The translations under genes were made by a program, and so were the position numbers. DNA of 62,723 nt, from NCBI GenBank assembly GCA_031292555.1, contig JARLGV010000041.1, positions 1 through 62,723 on the forward strand, written 5' to 3'. The notes under the pieces are model-generated. The model was given only the letters and a program-made list of their open reading frames with translations, searched no databases and had not been told where the DNA came from. This document shows positions 31,601-40,249 of the stretch, piece by piece. Origin of the DNA: Fimbriimonas sp. GTDB lineage: Bacteria; Armatimonadota; Fimbriimonadia; Fimbriimonadales; Fimbriimonadaceae. Numbering within the stretch: position 1 is the first letter of the stretch; each line of letters starts with the position of its first letter.

Positions 31601-32434
31601 GTGTCTCAACCCGATCGTAACGGCTTGCCCTCCTCCCATGCTGAGTCCAGCCAATGCCCGGTGGTCGGCGTCGGCAATTGTCCTGAATCGAGAATCGATG
31701 AAAGGGATAAGTTCTTTGGTTAGAACCTGCTCAAAGCGGTTTTCGGCTCCGAAGTCAGCGTAGCCGTTATCCATAACGACAATCATCGGACTTGCCTGCT
31801 TTTTCGCAATCAGGTTGTCGAGGATGAACTGCGCACAGCCTTGAGATGACCAACCCCGCTCGCTTTCGCCGGCTCCGTGTTGGAGATAGAGAACGGGAAA
31901 TCGCGTACGAGTCGCGTCGTATACCGCTGGGCAATAAACATAGGCTCGACGGTCTTGTCCGGTGAATTCCGAGTGATACGACACGATTCGCACATCGCCG
32001 TGCCGAACTCTTTGCGCCGTGTAGAAGTCCAGATTCGGATCGGGGACCTCAATCCCGCTCGTCTGTTTGCCCCATCCGAAATAGGTTTCGCTCGCCGAAT
32101 CGTTGCAGCGTCGACCGTCGACTTCCAACTCGTAATAGTGGAAACCTGGGCGCACCGGCGGGGTGGTGACCAACCAGTCGCCGCCATCGCCCCGATGCAT
32201 GGAATACGGCTGCCGTCCCAAGCCGTCATTGAGGGGAACAACCTCCACGCGACCGGCTTTGGGAGCACTGACCCGAAACGTTACGCTGAGATCTCCATGA
32301 ATGCGGGGATAGGAGGCGTTTCGGACGTTCGAAGGGGCGGGATAGCCTTCGTCCGGCATAGCATCGATTGGAGCGCTGCTAGACATTGTTAGGCACGCTC
32401 CGAGTGCTGCAAGGAGGCATGTACATACAAACAT
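28679..32434 (-). CDS. Fusion of CE1-type esterase and GH78 alpha-L-rhamnosidase
   Basis: The 1251-residue protein begins with a signal-like segment (1-20) and an immunoglobulin-like E-set/CBM48 domain (~30-130). An alpha/beta-hydrolase esterase follows (~140-370), with nucleophile Ser265 in AGLSMGGGQ and His352 in GSHEWQVW, as in feruloyl/acetyl esterases of family CE1. From ~378 on it follows the bacterial alpha-L-rhamnosidase layout: NPLGIDARHPRLSW, accessory beta domains, and an (alpha/alpha)6 barrel with DCPQRERMGYGGD (Glu848), DYPSWGEFLSRG and MPEDWE. Rhamnosidases remove terminal alpha-L-rhamnose. The union suggests removal of an ester group and rhamnose from the same glycan, which is inference. 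No stop or frameshift lies at the junction, so it appears to be one polypeptide. Confidence 0.88.
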   Translation of the reverse strand: MFVCTCLLAALGACLTMSSSAPIDAMPDEGYPAPSNVRNASYPRIHGDLSVTFRVSAPKAGRVEVVPLNDGLGRQPYSMHRGDGGDWLVTTPPVRPGFHYYELEVDGRRCNDSASETYFGWGKQTSGIEVPDPNLDFYTAQRVRHGDVRIVSYHSEFTGQDRRAYVYCPAVYDATRTRFPVLYLQHGAGESERGWSSQGCAQFILDNLIAKKQASPMIVVMDNGYADFGAENRFEQVLTKELIPFIDSRFRTIADADHRALAGLSMGGGQAVTIGLRHLDLFHSIGSFSGAFRAKDVWRPLVEAPEMANRTIKLLWLGCGIDDGLYALAEGSHKTLDLAGVDSRFERFDGSHEWQVWRKCLRSFASLLFRPSSEARQIVDLRCEYLVNPLGIDARHPRLSWRMQGTGDRTRGMLQRAYRIVAATSTEALDRNTPDLWDTGEVADDRSNQIPYDGRPLNSGESCWWKVQVTDEKGRKLPWSVPARWTMGLLETKDWTADWIGTHAPSASKTKAPIETPRDPWLRRSFELASVPKSATVRIASIGYHELYVNGKRVGDAILAPSVSDLSHRARYTTYEVGQLLHRGKNVLAVWLGTSWSIFPHFPDVDRVKRPAIPMLLLQAEIESADGRHLVIATDDQWKTHPSPNRLLGTWDFMNYGGEEYDARLEVPGWNLPEYDDRGWVPAVIYQPGLKLSAEVVEPNRPVHCLYPVKIEAHPDGAYRIDMGRNYTGWFEMAVNGKPGDRIQFEFSEREEAEMTHRLHSAFIVGPSGQGTFRNRFNYSVGRWVTVKGLTQAPTADQARGWLVRTDYGDASEFDCSNELLNRIYDTTRWTFEDLSLGGYVVDCPQRERMGYGGDAHSTTQMALNTFSLGAFYTKWAQDWRDSQGPDGNLPYTAPTYWGGGGPVWSSYCIHLPWMMYCWYGDAALLQAQYPTIKRWLAFLETKQKGDLLVRWGGEWDFLGDWLWPGADGVNGDTPETLFLNNAYWVYALRTTSKIAEAIGEKADSDRFRLRAEAVASAVHSRFFRPATHDYATGDQPYLAAALLAEIPPRSERTLVWNRLEDEILVHRKGHIFAGITGGALLSRLLLEQGRPDLYYSMAIQTDYPSWGEFLSRGYTTMPEDWESRLSLTHSSYLFVGAFFIEGLAGIRQEGGSAGFQRFVIRPLIDCHPALDRLSVAYKTQYGKIRCAWVRDKGAVILSLTVPPNSSAILELPGQAEEVTVMPSVRRKKDSQGAAGYALAPGNYTVHLHLP

Positions 32435-32497
32435 AATGGATGGAGAGTTGACGCTGAAGTTCAGTTTAGCAACGTGCTCAAGCTAAACTGTTAGTCT

Positions 32498-35155
32498 ATG
32501 GCTGACCGATACGAGCCGGCGTCCTTCGAGGCGGCCTGGCAGAAGCGCTGGAAGAATGCGGAGCTGTTCAAAACCCGCACGGCGGACGATGCTCCCAAGT
32601 TCTACGGGATGGATTTCTTTCCTTACCCTTCCGGCGCAGGGCTTAGCGTGGGTCACTGTCGTAACTACGTTCCGACCGACGTGATCTGCCGTATGAAGGT
32701 GATGCAGGGCTACAACGTGCTTCATCCGATGGGCTTCGATGCGTTCGGCCTTCCTGCTGAGAATGAGGCGATCAAGAACAAGACTCATCCGGCGAAAATG
32801 ATCGAGCGGTATGCGGGGACGTACCGTCGTCAGATGGAACTGATCGGCGTGTCGTACGATTGGTCTCGCTCATTCTCAAGTTCCGATCCGAGCTACTACA
32901 AGTGGACGCAGTGGATTTTTGAACTGATGTTCAAGAAGGGCTTGGCCTATCGCCGCCTGGCGGCTGTCAATTGGGATCCGATCGACAAGACGGTGCTTGC
33001 CGATGAAGAGATCATCGGCGGCCGGGCCGAGCGGTCGGGGGCGATCGTCGAGAAGAAGTGGATTCCCCAGTGGTTCTTCAAGATCACGGATTACGCCCAG
33101 CGGCTGCTAGACGATCTGGACGAATTGAATTGGCCGGAAGGGATCAAGAGTCAACAGCGAAACTGGATCGGACGCAGTGAAGGCGTTCAGTTTTCGATGA
33201 AGGTCGCGGATAGCGTCAAGCCGGCCACGCCGGTCGACGACGACTTTCAAGTTCGAAGTACCAAGGGGTCCTTGGCATTCGAGGTCTTCACGACTCGAAT
33301 CGACACCGTCTTCGGCATGACGTTTTGCGTGCTCGCGCCTGAGCATCCGCTGATTGACAGTTTGGTGGGAGTGGTCGGTCCGGTGTTTACACGCCGAATC
33401 CGCGAGTATCAGGAAAACGCCAAGACACTGAGCGACACCGACCGGCAGGCAACCAATCGTGAGAAGACAGGCGTCTTCACGGGCGCCTATGCGGTCAACC
33501 CGGCGAACGGCGCCAAGGTACCGATTTGGATTGCCGACTACGTCCTCTCGACCTATGGCACGGGCGCCATCATGGCAGTTCCCGGGCACGACGAGCGAGA
33601 CTACGAGTTTGCCCGGAAATTCGGGATCGATATCGTCCAGGTGATCGCGCCAAGCGACAAGTCCGAAGTCAAACTCCCTTACGTAGCCAAGGACGGCATC
33701 TTGGTCAATTCGGGCGAGTATGACGACATGCCAGTTGTGGAGTCCCAAACCCAGCTTGGTATCTGGATGGAGGGTCTTGGAATCGGTCAGCGCAAAGTGC
33801 AATTTCGTTTGCGTGACTGGCTGATCTCCCGCCAGCGGTACTGGGGTTGCCCGATTCCGATCATTCATACGAAGGATGGCGAGATGCAGCTTGTCCTGGC
33901 TGATTGCCTGCCGGTGGAACTGCCGGTCGTCGAGAACTATGAGCCGAGCGGGGATGGATCTTCGCCCCTTGCACACATTCAGGATTTCGTTAACGTGACG
34001 GATCTCGACGGACGCCTCGGACATCGAGAGACCGACACGATGGGCGGGTTTGCCTGCTCTTCCTGGTATTTCCTTCGGTTCTGCGATCCGATGAACGATA
34101 AGGAAGCCTGGAGCATCAAGTTGGCCAACTACTGGATGCCGGTCGACTGCTATGTCGGCGGCTCCGAACACGCGGTGATGCACCTCCTATATGCGCGGTT
34201 CTGGACAAAGGTGCTCTATGATGCCGGCTTGGTGGCCGTCAAGGAGCCGTTTGCCAGACTGGAGAATCAGGGTCAGGTTCTGGCTTTGACTCCCTACCGG
34301 CGACCAAAGGAGGGAGAGAAGCTCGATCTGGGTGACGAGGGAGTACTTGTCTCGTACAAGGATGCCGAGTCGATTCCTGAGGAGGACCTGTTCTACCGAT
34401 GGGCGAGGATGTCGAAATCGAAGGGTAACGTCGTGACGCCTGAGGAGGCGGTCGAACAATACGGCGCAGACGCGTTGAGGATGTATCTACTGTTCGTCGC
34501 TCCATTCTCGGCCGACGTGCAATGGTCGAACGATGGAATGCAGGGCCAGGTTCGATTCTTGAGCAAGATATTTAAACTCGTCGACGATTCGATGACGTTC
34601 TATTACCCGGATTGGCGAGACGTGATTCAGTTTGAGGATGGCGACGATTTGTGCAAGTCTATTCGACGAAGGACCCATAAAACGATCCAAAAGGCGACCG
34701 AGGACATTGACCGCTTCGCGTTCAATACTTACGTTTCCTCACTGATGATCTACGTGAACGACCTCGTCGACTTGGTCAAGAAGCATGGCGCGAATCCCAG
34801 TCGTGGATTTGCTTTGAGCCTTTCCGAGGCGATCGAAACGCTCGTCTTGCTGATAAGTCCAGGAGCCCCGCACTCCGCCGACGAGCTTTGGACAGTCATC
34901 GGGCAGGGCGGCTTCACCATGAACGAAGTGTGGCCAAAGTTCGATGCGAAGTTGGCCGCCGACGACATGGTCACGATTGCGGTTCAAGTGAACGGCAAGC
35001 TTCGAGACACGTTCGAGATTGAGATCACCGCCTCACGCGAAGAACTCGAGGCGACGGCGATGCAGTCCTCCAAGGCAAAGGCTCACTTTGACGGCCTAGC
35101 CATCCGCAAGGTGATTGTGATTCCTGGGAAGTTGGTGAATATCGTTGCCAGCTAG
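32498..35155 (+). CDS. leuS: Leucyl-tRNA synthetase
   Basis: The 885-residue protein is a class I synthetase. The HIGH-type motif appears as FPYPSGAGLSVGHCRNY near residue 43, and the KMSKS-type motif as RMSKSKGNVV near 641. A CP1 editing domain occupies ~225-415 (TRIDTVFGMTF, GTGAIMAVPGHDERDYEFA). It charges tRNA-Leu with leucine and removes mischarged residues. There is no clear ribosome-binding site; TAAACT lies eight bases before the ATG. The next gene overlaps its last codons. It is divergent from the esterase-rhamnosidase gene across 63 bp. Confidence 0.97.
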   Translation: MADRYEPASFEAAWQKRWKNAELFKTRTADDAPKFYGMDFFPYPSGAGLSVGHCRNYVPTDVICRMKVMQGYNVLHPMGFDAFGLPAENEAIKNKTHPAKMIERYAGTYRRQMELIGVSYDWSRSFSSSDPSYYKWTQWIFELMFKKGLAYRRLAAVNWDPIDKTVLADEEIIGGRAERSGAIVEKKWIPQWFFKITDYAQRLLDDLDELNWPEGIKSQQRNWIGRSEGVQFSMKVADSVKPATPVDDDFQVRSTKGSLAFEVFTTRIDTVFGMTFCVLAPEHPLIDSLVGVVGPVFTRRIREYQENAKTLSDTDRQATNREKTGVFTGAYAVNPANGAKVPIWIADYVLSTYGTGAIMAVPGHDERDYEFARKFGIDIVQVIAPSDKSEVKLPYVAKDGILVNSGEYDDMPVVESQTQLGIWMEGLGIGQRKVQFRLRDWLISRQRYWGCPIPIIHTKDGEMQLVLADCLPVELPVVENYEPSGDGSSPLAHIQDFVNVTDLDGRLGHRETDTMGGFACSSWYFLRFCDPMNDKEAWSIKLANYWMPVDCYVGGSEHAVMHLLYARFWTKVLYDAGLVAVKEPFARLENQGQVLALTPYRRPKEGEKLDLGDEGVLVSYKDAESIPEEDLFYRWARMSKSKGNVVTPEEAVEQYGADALRMYLLFVAPFSADVQWSNDGMQGQVRFLSKIFKLVDDSMTFYYPDWRDVIQFEDGDDLCKSIRRRTHKTIQKATEDIDRFAFNTYVSSLMIYVNDLVDLVKKHGANPSRGFALSLSEAIETLVLLISPGAPHSADELWTVIGQGGFTMNEVWPKFDAKLAADDMVTIAVQVNGKLRDTFEIEITASREELEATAMQSSKAKAHFDGLAIRKVIVIPGKLVNIVAS

Positions 35156-35837
35156 CACTCCAGCCTGGCGACGATTCGCAATCCCCATCGGGGCGGTTGT
35201 GATTGTTGCGTTAGTGTTGATTCTTTCCAACCGCACGACGCTGATGCCCAACGGGGAGTCGATCATCGTCAGCGAAAGCGACTACAACAATTCACTGCGC
35301 GAAGTGATTTCGCTCAGCCACGACGGAGTGGCCAACTTTAATGTCGGTGACGATGTCGATCAGAAGCAAAAGGACGACCTGCATCGCGCGATCAAGATCC
35401 TCGACAACATGAACGAGTTCAAGCAGACCGAAGCGGCGGGTTACTTCGAAGCGGGCCTGCTGTACTACATCGTGGGGGACAGCGACACCGCCAAGCAGCG
35501 AATCTTGCAGGCATTGAGTAACGCGCAGTTGACGCCAAACCTAACAACGGCGGCTCAGCAAGCGAACTTGGAAGGCGTTCTGGCCGACGCCCACCACATA
35601 TTGGGCCTTATCGCCTTCGACCATCACGACTACAACACGGCGATGCAGGAGGTGGATCTCGCACTTGACCATGTCAAGAAGTCGCACCTGATCCGTCCGA
35701 ACATCTACGTGTGCCGTGCTCGAGTCGAACTCGAATTGAAGAAGACCAAGCAAGCCCAGGAGGATATCGAGGCGGCCCTCGCGTCCGATCCGAACAGTCC
35801 CCAGGCCCTTCGCCTAAAGGATTTCATCCAACACTGA
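35145..35837 (+). CDS. Membrane-anchored TPR-like protein
   Basis: I do not recognise a named family. The 230-residue product opens at TTG 35145, overlapping leuS by 11 bp. One transmembrane helix (~12-28, IPIGAVVIVALVLIL) is followed by an extracytoplasmic helical domain. Helical repeats resemble TPRs (AAGYFEAGLLYYIVGDSDTA, DAHHILGLIAFDHHDYNTA, CRARVELELKKTKQAQEDIE). Such proteins usually act as scaffolds; no partner can be named. The overlap with leuS suggests translational coupling. Confidence 0.7.
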   Translation: MPASTPAWRRFAIPIGAVVIVALVLILSNRTTLMPNGESIIVSESDYNNSLREVISLSHDGVANFNVGDDVDQKQKDDLHRAIKILDNMNEFKQTEAAGYFEAGLLYYIVGDSDTAKQRILQALSNAQLTPNLTTAAQQANLEGVLADAHHILGLIAFDHHDYNTAMQEVDLALDHVKKSHLIRPNIYVCRARVELELKKTKQAQEDIEAALASDPNSPQALRLKDFIQH

Positions 35838-35885
35838 CGAGTCGCCGTATCAGCCTGCGGTATACCGACTGAGTGCTCATAGCAA

Positions 35886-38138
35886 ATGGGCGCTGAGGTG
35901 AATGTGGTTCTACTTTCGGCGATTCTGTTCCTACACGCCCAGGCTTGGAGCGGCGGCGACACTTGGTCATTTGAGCCGAAGGCGGACGACTTCCGTTCGG
36001 ATGCCCTGCTGGACCTGAGACCCCTCAACGAGAAGAGGGCCGGCGAGTCCGGATTCATCACCGTGGACAAGGACGGCAGTTTTCGACTCGGAAACGGATC
36101 GCTGGAAAGGTTTTGGGCTGTGAATACGAACGTGGGTCGGCAGAAGTCGTTCCAGGCGGCTCCACTGGGTCGTCCTACTGCTCCGGACCTGGCGAGGCAT
36201 GCCCGATTTCTTGCCAAGCGTGGCGTCAACATGGTGCGGTTTCACGGCCAGTTGTCTCCCAACCTCGAGAAGTATCCCGATGCCGCGATCACGGACGTCA
36301 ATGAGGACGAACGCGATTGGTGTTGGCGTCTTGTGGCATCAATGAAAAAGGAGGGAATCTACACGACGATTTCCCCCTATTGGATGGTTCCGATGAAGTT
36401 CTCGAAGAACTGGAACATCCCGGGCGGCGCCGGACAGAGCGCCGCCAGTTTGCTATTCTTCGACCCCACGCTCCAGGCGGGGTACAAGTCTTGGCTCAAG
36501 GCACTTCTGACTCCGGTCAACCCTTATACGGGCATTCCTCTGGCCAAGGACCCAGCGTTGGCGATCATCGAGATTCAGAACGAGGACAGTATGTTGTTCT
36601 GGAACATTAACGACGTCAAAGGCCCCCAGAGGGCCAACCTTCAGAGGCTATTCGCGACCTGGGCGAAAGCGAAGTACGGCACGTCGGCCAAAGTGCACGA
36701 AGCTTGGGGCGGCGAGCACTTGAAGGGGGACGATCCAGCCGATGCCGGCTATGATCTCTACAATATATGGGATGCGACCCAACCGCAGTTTGGGGCCAAG
36801 CAGGTGCGACTTGGGGATCAAATCCAGTTCCTAACCGAGACGATGCGGAAGTTCAACGGCGACATCGTCAACTACATTCATAACGACTTGGGCTGCAAGC
36901 AACTCGTGAACGCCGGGAACTGGAGGACCGCCGATCCGATTCGGCTCAACGACGCCGAGCGGTACTCCTACACGACGACTCAGGTTGACGCAGTCAACAA
37001 GTATTTCGACGGAATTCACAAAGGTCCAAACAACGGTTGGGCGATCATGAACGGCGACCTGTTTACGAGTCCATCGGTGCTGTTGGACCCGAAGCCTCTG
37101 CCCACCAATCTCAAACAGACAGTTGGCCGTCCGATCGTCATCACTGAAAGCTCTTGGGTCTTGCCGACCGGATACGACACCGAAGGGCCCTTCCTGATTT
37201 CTGCCTATCAATCGTTGACAGGCGTTGCTGGCTTCTACTGGTTCGCCACCGGCGACGACGAATGGACTCAGCCGTATTCGGCGAATGGGTACCTGCCGTC
37301 AAGTATGAAATGGGTCATGGGGAACCCCGATATGCTCGGCACATTCCCTGCGGCAGCGTTGATGTATCGAAAGGGATATGTGAAGCAAGGCAGTCCGGCA
37401 GTTGTCGAAGAGCGATCGCTTGCCGACTTGTGGGCTCGGCGCACACCGATCGTGTCGGAAGAGCCGAGCTACGATCCGAATCGCGATGCGGGAGACATCG
37501 CTTCGGGCTCAAACGTGAAGACCGGCATCGATCCGCTTGCGTTCTTGGTTGGACCCGTCGAAGTGGAATTCGGTGGCGACCCTTCGAAGAGCAAGGTGGC
37601 AGACCTTCGCAAATACATCGACCGCGATCAAAAAACCGTGAAAAGCAATACCGGCGAGATCGAGTTGAATTTCGATAAGGGGGTCTGTACCGTCGATACG
37701 CCTTGCGCACAAGGAGTGGCCGCCTTCTTCCGGTCGAAGCCGATGGTCCGCACATCGGACGTCACCTTTCTGTCCCAGAACGAATACGGCTCCGCAGTTG
37801 CGGTGTCGCTCGACGGGCAACCGCTCAAATCGTCGTCCAAGGTCCTCGTTCAATACGGGACTCGATGCCGGCCCACCGGCTGGTCCGATGAACCGGCTTC
37901 CATAGACCTAGATGGCGGCAAGAAGGCTGAGGGATTCCGAGTGGTGAGTTACGGCCGTCCGCCTTGGCAGGTTCAGAAGGCAAAGCTGGACGTAATCATT
38001 AGGAATCCTAATCTTCGGAACGCGGAAGTGCTCGACATGAACGGAAACGCTATCACTCACTTGACGCTGGCAAAAACGCCGGACGGCGTGAGATTCCGAT
38101 TTCCGGAAAGCGCCATGTACGTGGTTCTTCAGCGATAG
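35886..38138 (+). CDS. Secreted clan GH-A glycoside hydrolase
   Basis: The 750-residue protein begins with a signal-like stretch (VVLLSAILFLHAQAW). A TIM barrel spans ~75-480. The acid/base is Glu233 in IIEIQNED and the nucleophile candidate Glu421 in IVITESSW, the arrangement of clan A beta-glycosidases. RFWAVNTNVGR near the start and RGVNMVRFHG near 118 also fit. About 200 C-terminal residues form beta-rich accessory domains. It cannot be placed in one GH family (GH5-like or a related unclassified group) or given a substrate. It is a single gene, convergent with msrB. Confidence 0.8.
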   Translation: MGAEVNVVLLSAILFLHAQAWSGGDTWSFEPKADDFRSDALLDLRPLNEKRAGESGFITVDKDGSFRLGNGSLERFWAVNTNVGRQKSFQAAPLGRPTAPDLARHARFLAKRGVNMVRFHGQLSPNLEKYPDAAITDVNEDERDWCWRLVASMKKEGIYTTISPYWMVPMKFSKNWNIPGGAGQSAASLLFFDPTLQAGYKSWLKALLTPVNPYTGIPLAKDPALAIIEIQNEDSMLFWNINDVKGPQRANLQRLFATWAKAKYGTSAKVHEAWGGEHLKGDDPADAGYDLYNIWDATQPQFGAKQVRLGDQIQFLTETMRKFNGDIVNYIHNDLGCKQLVNAGNWRTADPIRLNDAERYSYTTTQVDAVNKYFDGIHKGPNNGWAIMNGDLFTSPSVLLDPKPLPTNLKQTVGRPIVITESSWVLPTGYDTEGPFLISAYQSLTGVAGFYWFATGDDEWTQPYSANGYLPSSMKWVMGNPDMLGTFPAAALMYRKGYVKQGSPAVVEERSLADLWARRTPIVSEEPSYDPNRDAGDIASGSNVKTGIDPLAFLVGPVEVEFGGDPSKSKVADLRKYIDRDQKTVKSNTGEIELNFDKGVCTVDTPCAQGVAAFFRSKPMVRTSDVTFLSQNEYGSAVAVSLDGQPLKSSSKVLVQYGTRCRPTGWSDEPASIDLDGGKKAEGFRVVSYGRPPWQVQKAKLDVIIRNPNLRNAEVLDMNGNAITHLTLAKTPDGVRFRFPESAMYVVLQR

Positions 38139-38148
38139 CCTTACCTAT

Positions 38149-38559
38149 CTAGCTCTCGGGCTCTACGACGGGCACGAACTTGATCGATACCGAGTTGATA
38201 CAATAGCGATTTCCGGTCGGTCGGGGGCCGTCCGGGAACACATGGCCGAGGTGACCGCCGCATGCCGCGCACACGACTTCAACCCGATGCATGCCGTGGC
38301 TGAAGTCCTCGATCTCGCGGACCTTCTTGCGGTCGATCGAATCATAGAAGGACGGCCAGCCGCAATGGGCGTCGAATTTGGTTCGGGAGTCGAACAATTC
38401 TTCGCCACACCCGGCACAACTGTAAATGCCGGTTTCTTTGTGGTTCCAGTACTCGCCGGTGAAGGGCCTCTCCGTGCCCTTTAGTCGGAGCACGTGATAT
38501 TGCTCGGGGGTCAGAATGCCTTTCCATTCCTCTTCGGATCTTTGTGGTTTATCGCTCAT
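38149..38559 (-). CDS. msrB: Peptide-methionine (R)-S-oxide reductase MsrB
   Basis: The 136-residue protein has the resolving zinc site Cys48, Cys51, Cys97 and Cys100 and the catalytic Cys120 in [12 protein letters not shown]. It reduces methionine R-sulfoxide in proteins, with thioredoxin as donor. ATG 38559 is chosen because the mature N-terminus ([11 protein letters not shown]) matches family starts. The zinc-ribbon protein gene ends 11 bp before this start on the same strand, so the two may be cotranscribed. No signal peptide is seen, so a cytoplasmic location is expected. Confidence 0.95.
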   Translation of the reverse strand: MSDKPQRSEEEWKGILTPEQYHVLRLKGTERPFTGEYWNHKETGIYSCAGCGEELFDSRTKFDAHCGWPSFYDSIDRKKVREIEDFSHGMHRVEVVCAACGGHLGHVFPDGPRPTGNRYCINSVSIKFVPVVEPES

Positions 38560-38569
38560 GGGACAGGAC

Positions 38570-39064
38570 TCAATCCTTCTGATGATACGCGATCGTCGAT
38601 GCCGCGATTCGCGCACGGATGGCACGCGCTCTTTCCGGTCCGCTTAGCACCTTCAGGCTAAGATCGCCCATGCCACTAGCCGGAGGGGCGGCGGGGGAAT
38701 CCTCCTTTGCCGAATCAAGGTATTCCCGCATCTGCTTCAACTCACCGTCTTGAACCCAGACTCCGCCGCAACTGTCACAGGTATCGAGGTGGATAGGCGA
38801 CGAATAGAGGTACCGGTAGCGTCGCATTCGGGTGTGGCACCCAGGACATAGGCGATCGACTTCGCGGCTGTCGACATGGCCCGGATCTGGCTGCACCCTG
38901 TCCTCGAGGGCGTCGAGTGCGCTGTTTCCACCTTGTTCGCGGATCCTGGACACTTCGCCTTCATCGAAGAAGATTCCGGCACAATGGCAACAAGTGTCGA
39001 GCGTCACTCCAAAGAAGTCTTTTTGGCTCAAGTCCGTTCGGCAGTCTGGGCAGGTTCGTGGCAT
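38570..39064 (-). CDS. Double TFIIB-type zinc-ribbon protein
   Basis: The 164-residue protein has two zf-TFIIB-like ribbons: CPDCRTDL with [10 protein letters not shown] near 5-33, and CPGCHTRM with [14 protein letters not shown] near 72-106. Each ribbon is of the CxxC...CxxC type. Proteins of this kind are common in bacteria, and their function is mostly unknown. The C-terminal part is helical. It lies upstream of msrB on the same strand. A TATAAT box at 39074-39079 (minus strand) sits nine bases before its ATG. Confidence 0.85.
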   Translation of the reverse strand: MPRTCPDCRTDLSQKDFFGVTLDTCCHCAGIFFDEGEVSRIREQGGNSALDALEDRVQPDPGHVDSREVDRLCPGCHTRMRRYRYLYSSPIHLDTCDSCGGVWVQDGELKQMREYLDSAKEDSPAAPPASGMGDLSLKVLSGPERARAIRARIAASTIAYHQKD

Positions 39065-39288
39065 AGGTGAGAAGATTATAATGGAGCCGGTCTGGTTTGA
39101 CCATTCTGTCTCCGCGGAAATGACTGCCGCTATCTATGATCTGAGTGCGTCCGATCTTCGCAGGAAATCCGAGACGGCAGTTCGTGTAAGAGTGCCTTAA
39201 CCATTGCACCCTGTTCGCGCGTATAAAATCCTGAAGTCGAATTGGTCATGCTAGTGAAAACGGCGCACACGAAGGGGCAACGGTAGCG

Positions 39289-40209
39289 ATGGCAAATCCA
39301 CATGCTGGCGACACCCCCCATTGGGAGGCTGCGTTCGACTATTACTATCAAGATCAGGTCGAGGCCGCATTTGCGGAGGTGACCGAGAGCGGAGTGGGCG
39401 AGGGCGCCGACTTGCTACGCTGGTATCGGGTCATCGAAGCCGAATTCGTGACTCGAAAGAAGAGTCGAACCATCGATGTCACGCCGTGGTTGCAAATGGA
39501 GTTTGTTCCGGACCAACTCATGGGTTTGGAGGAGGAACTGGCCCAAAGGACGCTGGCGGCTTGCGACGAGGTGGCGCAGCGTATCGGTTGGTCCCACGGA
39601 TCCCAGACATTGCTTTCAATACTGGCGTCGGAAACCGAAGCGCCTTGGGCAGCGAATCCCTACGGATATTGCGTCAGCAAGGAGCCTTACGAGAAGATAT
39701 GCCTCCCAAACTATTTGGTTGACGATCCACTGGAGTTTGGACAAGCGGTGGCGCACGAGTATGCACATGTGATCAGCACGAACATCGCCGACGAATATGC
39801 TCCGCGGTGGGTGGAGGAGGCGGTGTCAGTCTTGGTCGAGAGGCGCTTCGATAGGGGAACATGGAGCGATTTCAAAGCTGACCGCACTCGATGGCTCAGC
39901 GAACGGGAGTTGGAATTTGCCCTGACGGACCGGACCGAAGACGAGGAAGCCCGGAAGGAGGAGATTTGGAACGCGTATCAGCAGGCAGGCTGGATCGGCA
40001 GGTATCTTGCCGAGTTGAAAGGCGAGAACTCGTTGGGAGCGTTTTTGCGTGAGATTGCCAACGAGTCTCCGGTCGCTAATATACTTCGCTCGTTTCGCGG
40101 GCAGGACAGAACCGATCGAGCTCTGAGGCAGGTTTACGGCGTATCCAAGCGGGAGTTATTCGATCGGGCCTATGATTGGATGTGCCAAGCGTCCGTCTTT
40201 AGCGATTGA
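39289..40209 (+). CDS. Gluzincin-type metallopeptidase-like protein
   Basis: The 306-residue protein has a zinc-peptidase motif HEYAH near residue 161 (AVAHEYAHVIST) and a downstream glutamate region WVEEAVSV, the HExxH plus E layout of gluzincins (peptidase MA-like). There is no signal peptide, and the N-terminal third is helical and acidic. Weak relation to M1/M61-type peptidases is possible. The start has AAGGGG upstream with suitable spacing. The physiological target is unknown. It precedes hslU by 40 bp, so the two may be coexpressed. Confidence 0.75.
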   Translation: MANPHAGDTPHWEAAFDYYYQDQVEAAFAEVTESGVGEGADLLRWYRVIEAEFVTRKKSRTIDVTPWLQMEFVPDQLMGLEEELAQRTLAACDEVAQRIGWSHGSQTLLSILASETEAPWAANPYGYCVSKEPYEKICLPNYLVDDPLEFGQAVAHEYAHVISTNIADEYAPRWVEEAVSVLVERRFDRGTWSDFKADRTRWLSERELEFALTDRTEDEEARKEEIWNAYQQAGWIGRYLAELKGENSLGAFLREIANESPVANILRSFRGQDRTDRALRQVYGVSKRELFDRAYDWMCQASVFSD

Positions 40210-40249
40210 AGGGAGAACGGTCCGAGCGGCGGAAGGTAAGTTGTAGGCG

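Noticed and set aside
32464-32497. Leaderless -10 element for leuS
   Set aside because: TAAACT lies eight bases before the ATG, outside the 5-6 base spacing seen at the other starts.
39065-39288. Small genes or an RNA between the zinc-ribbon and peptidase genes
   Set aside because: Short overlapping frames only, with no ribosome-binding site, tRNA-like folding or family match that I can support.
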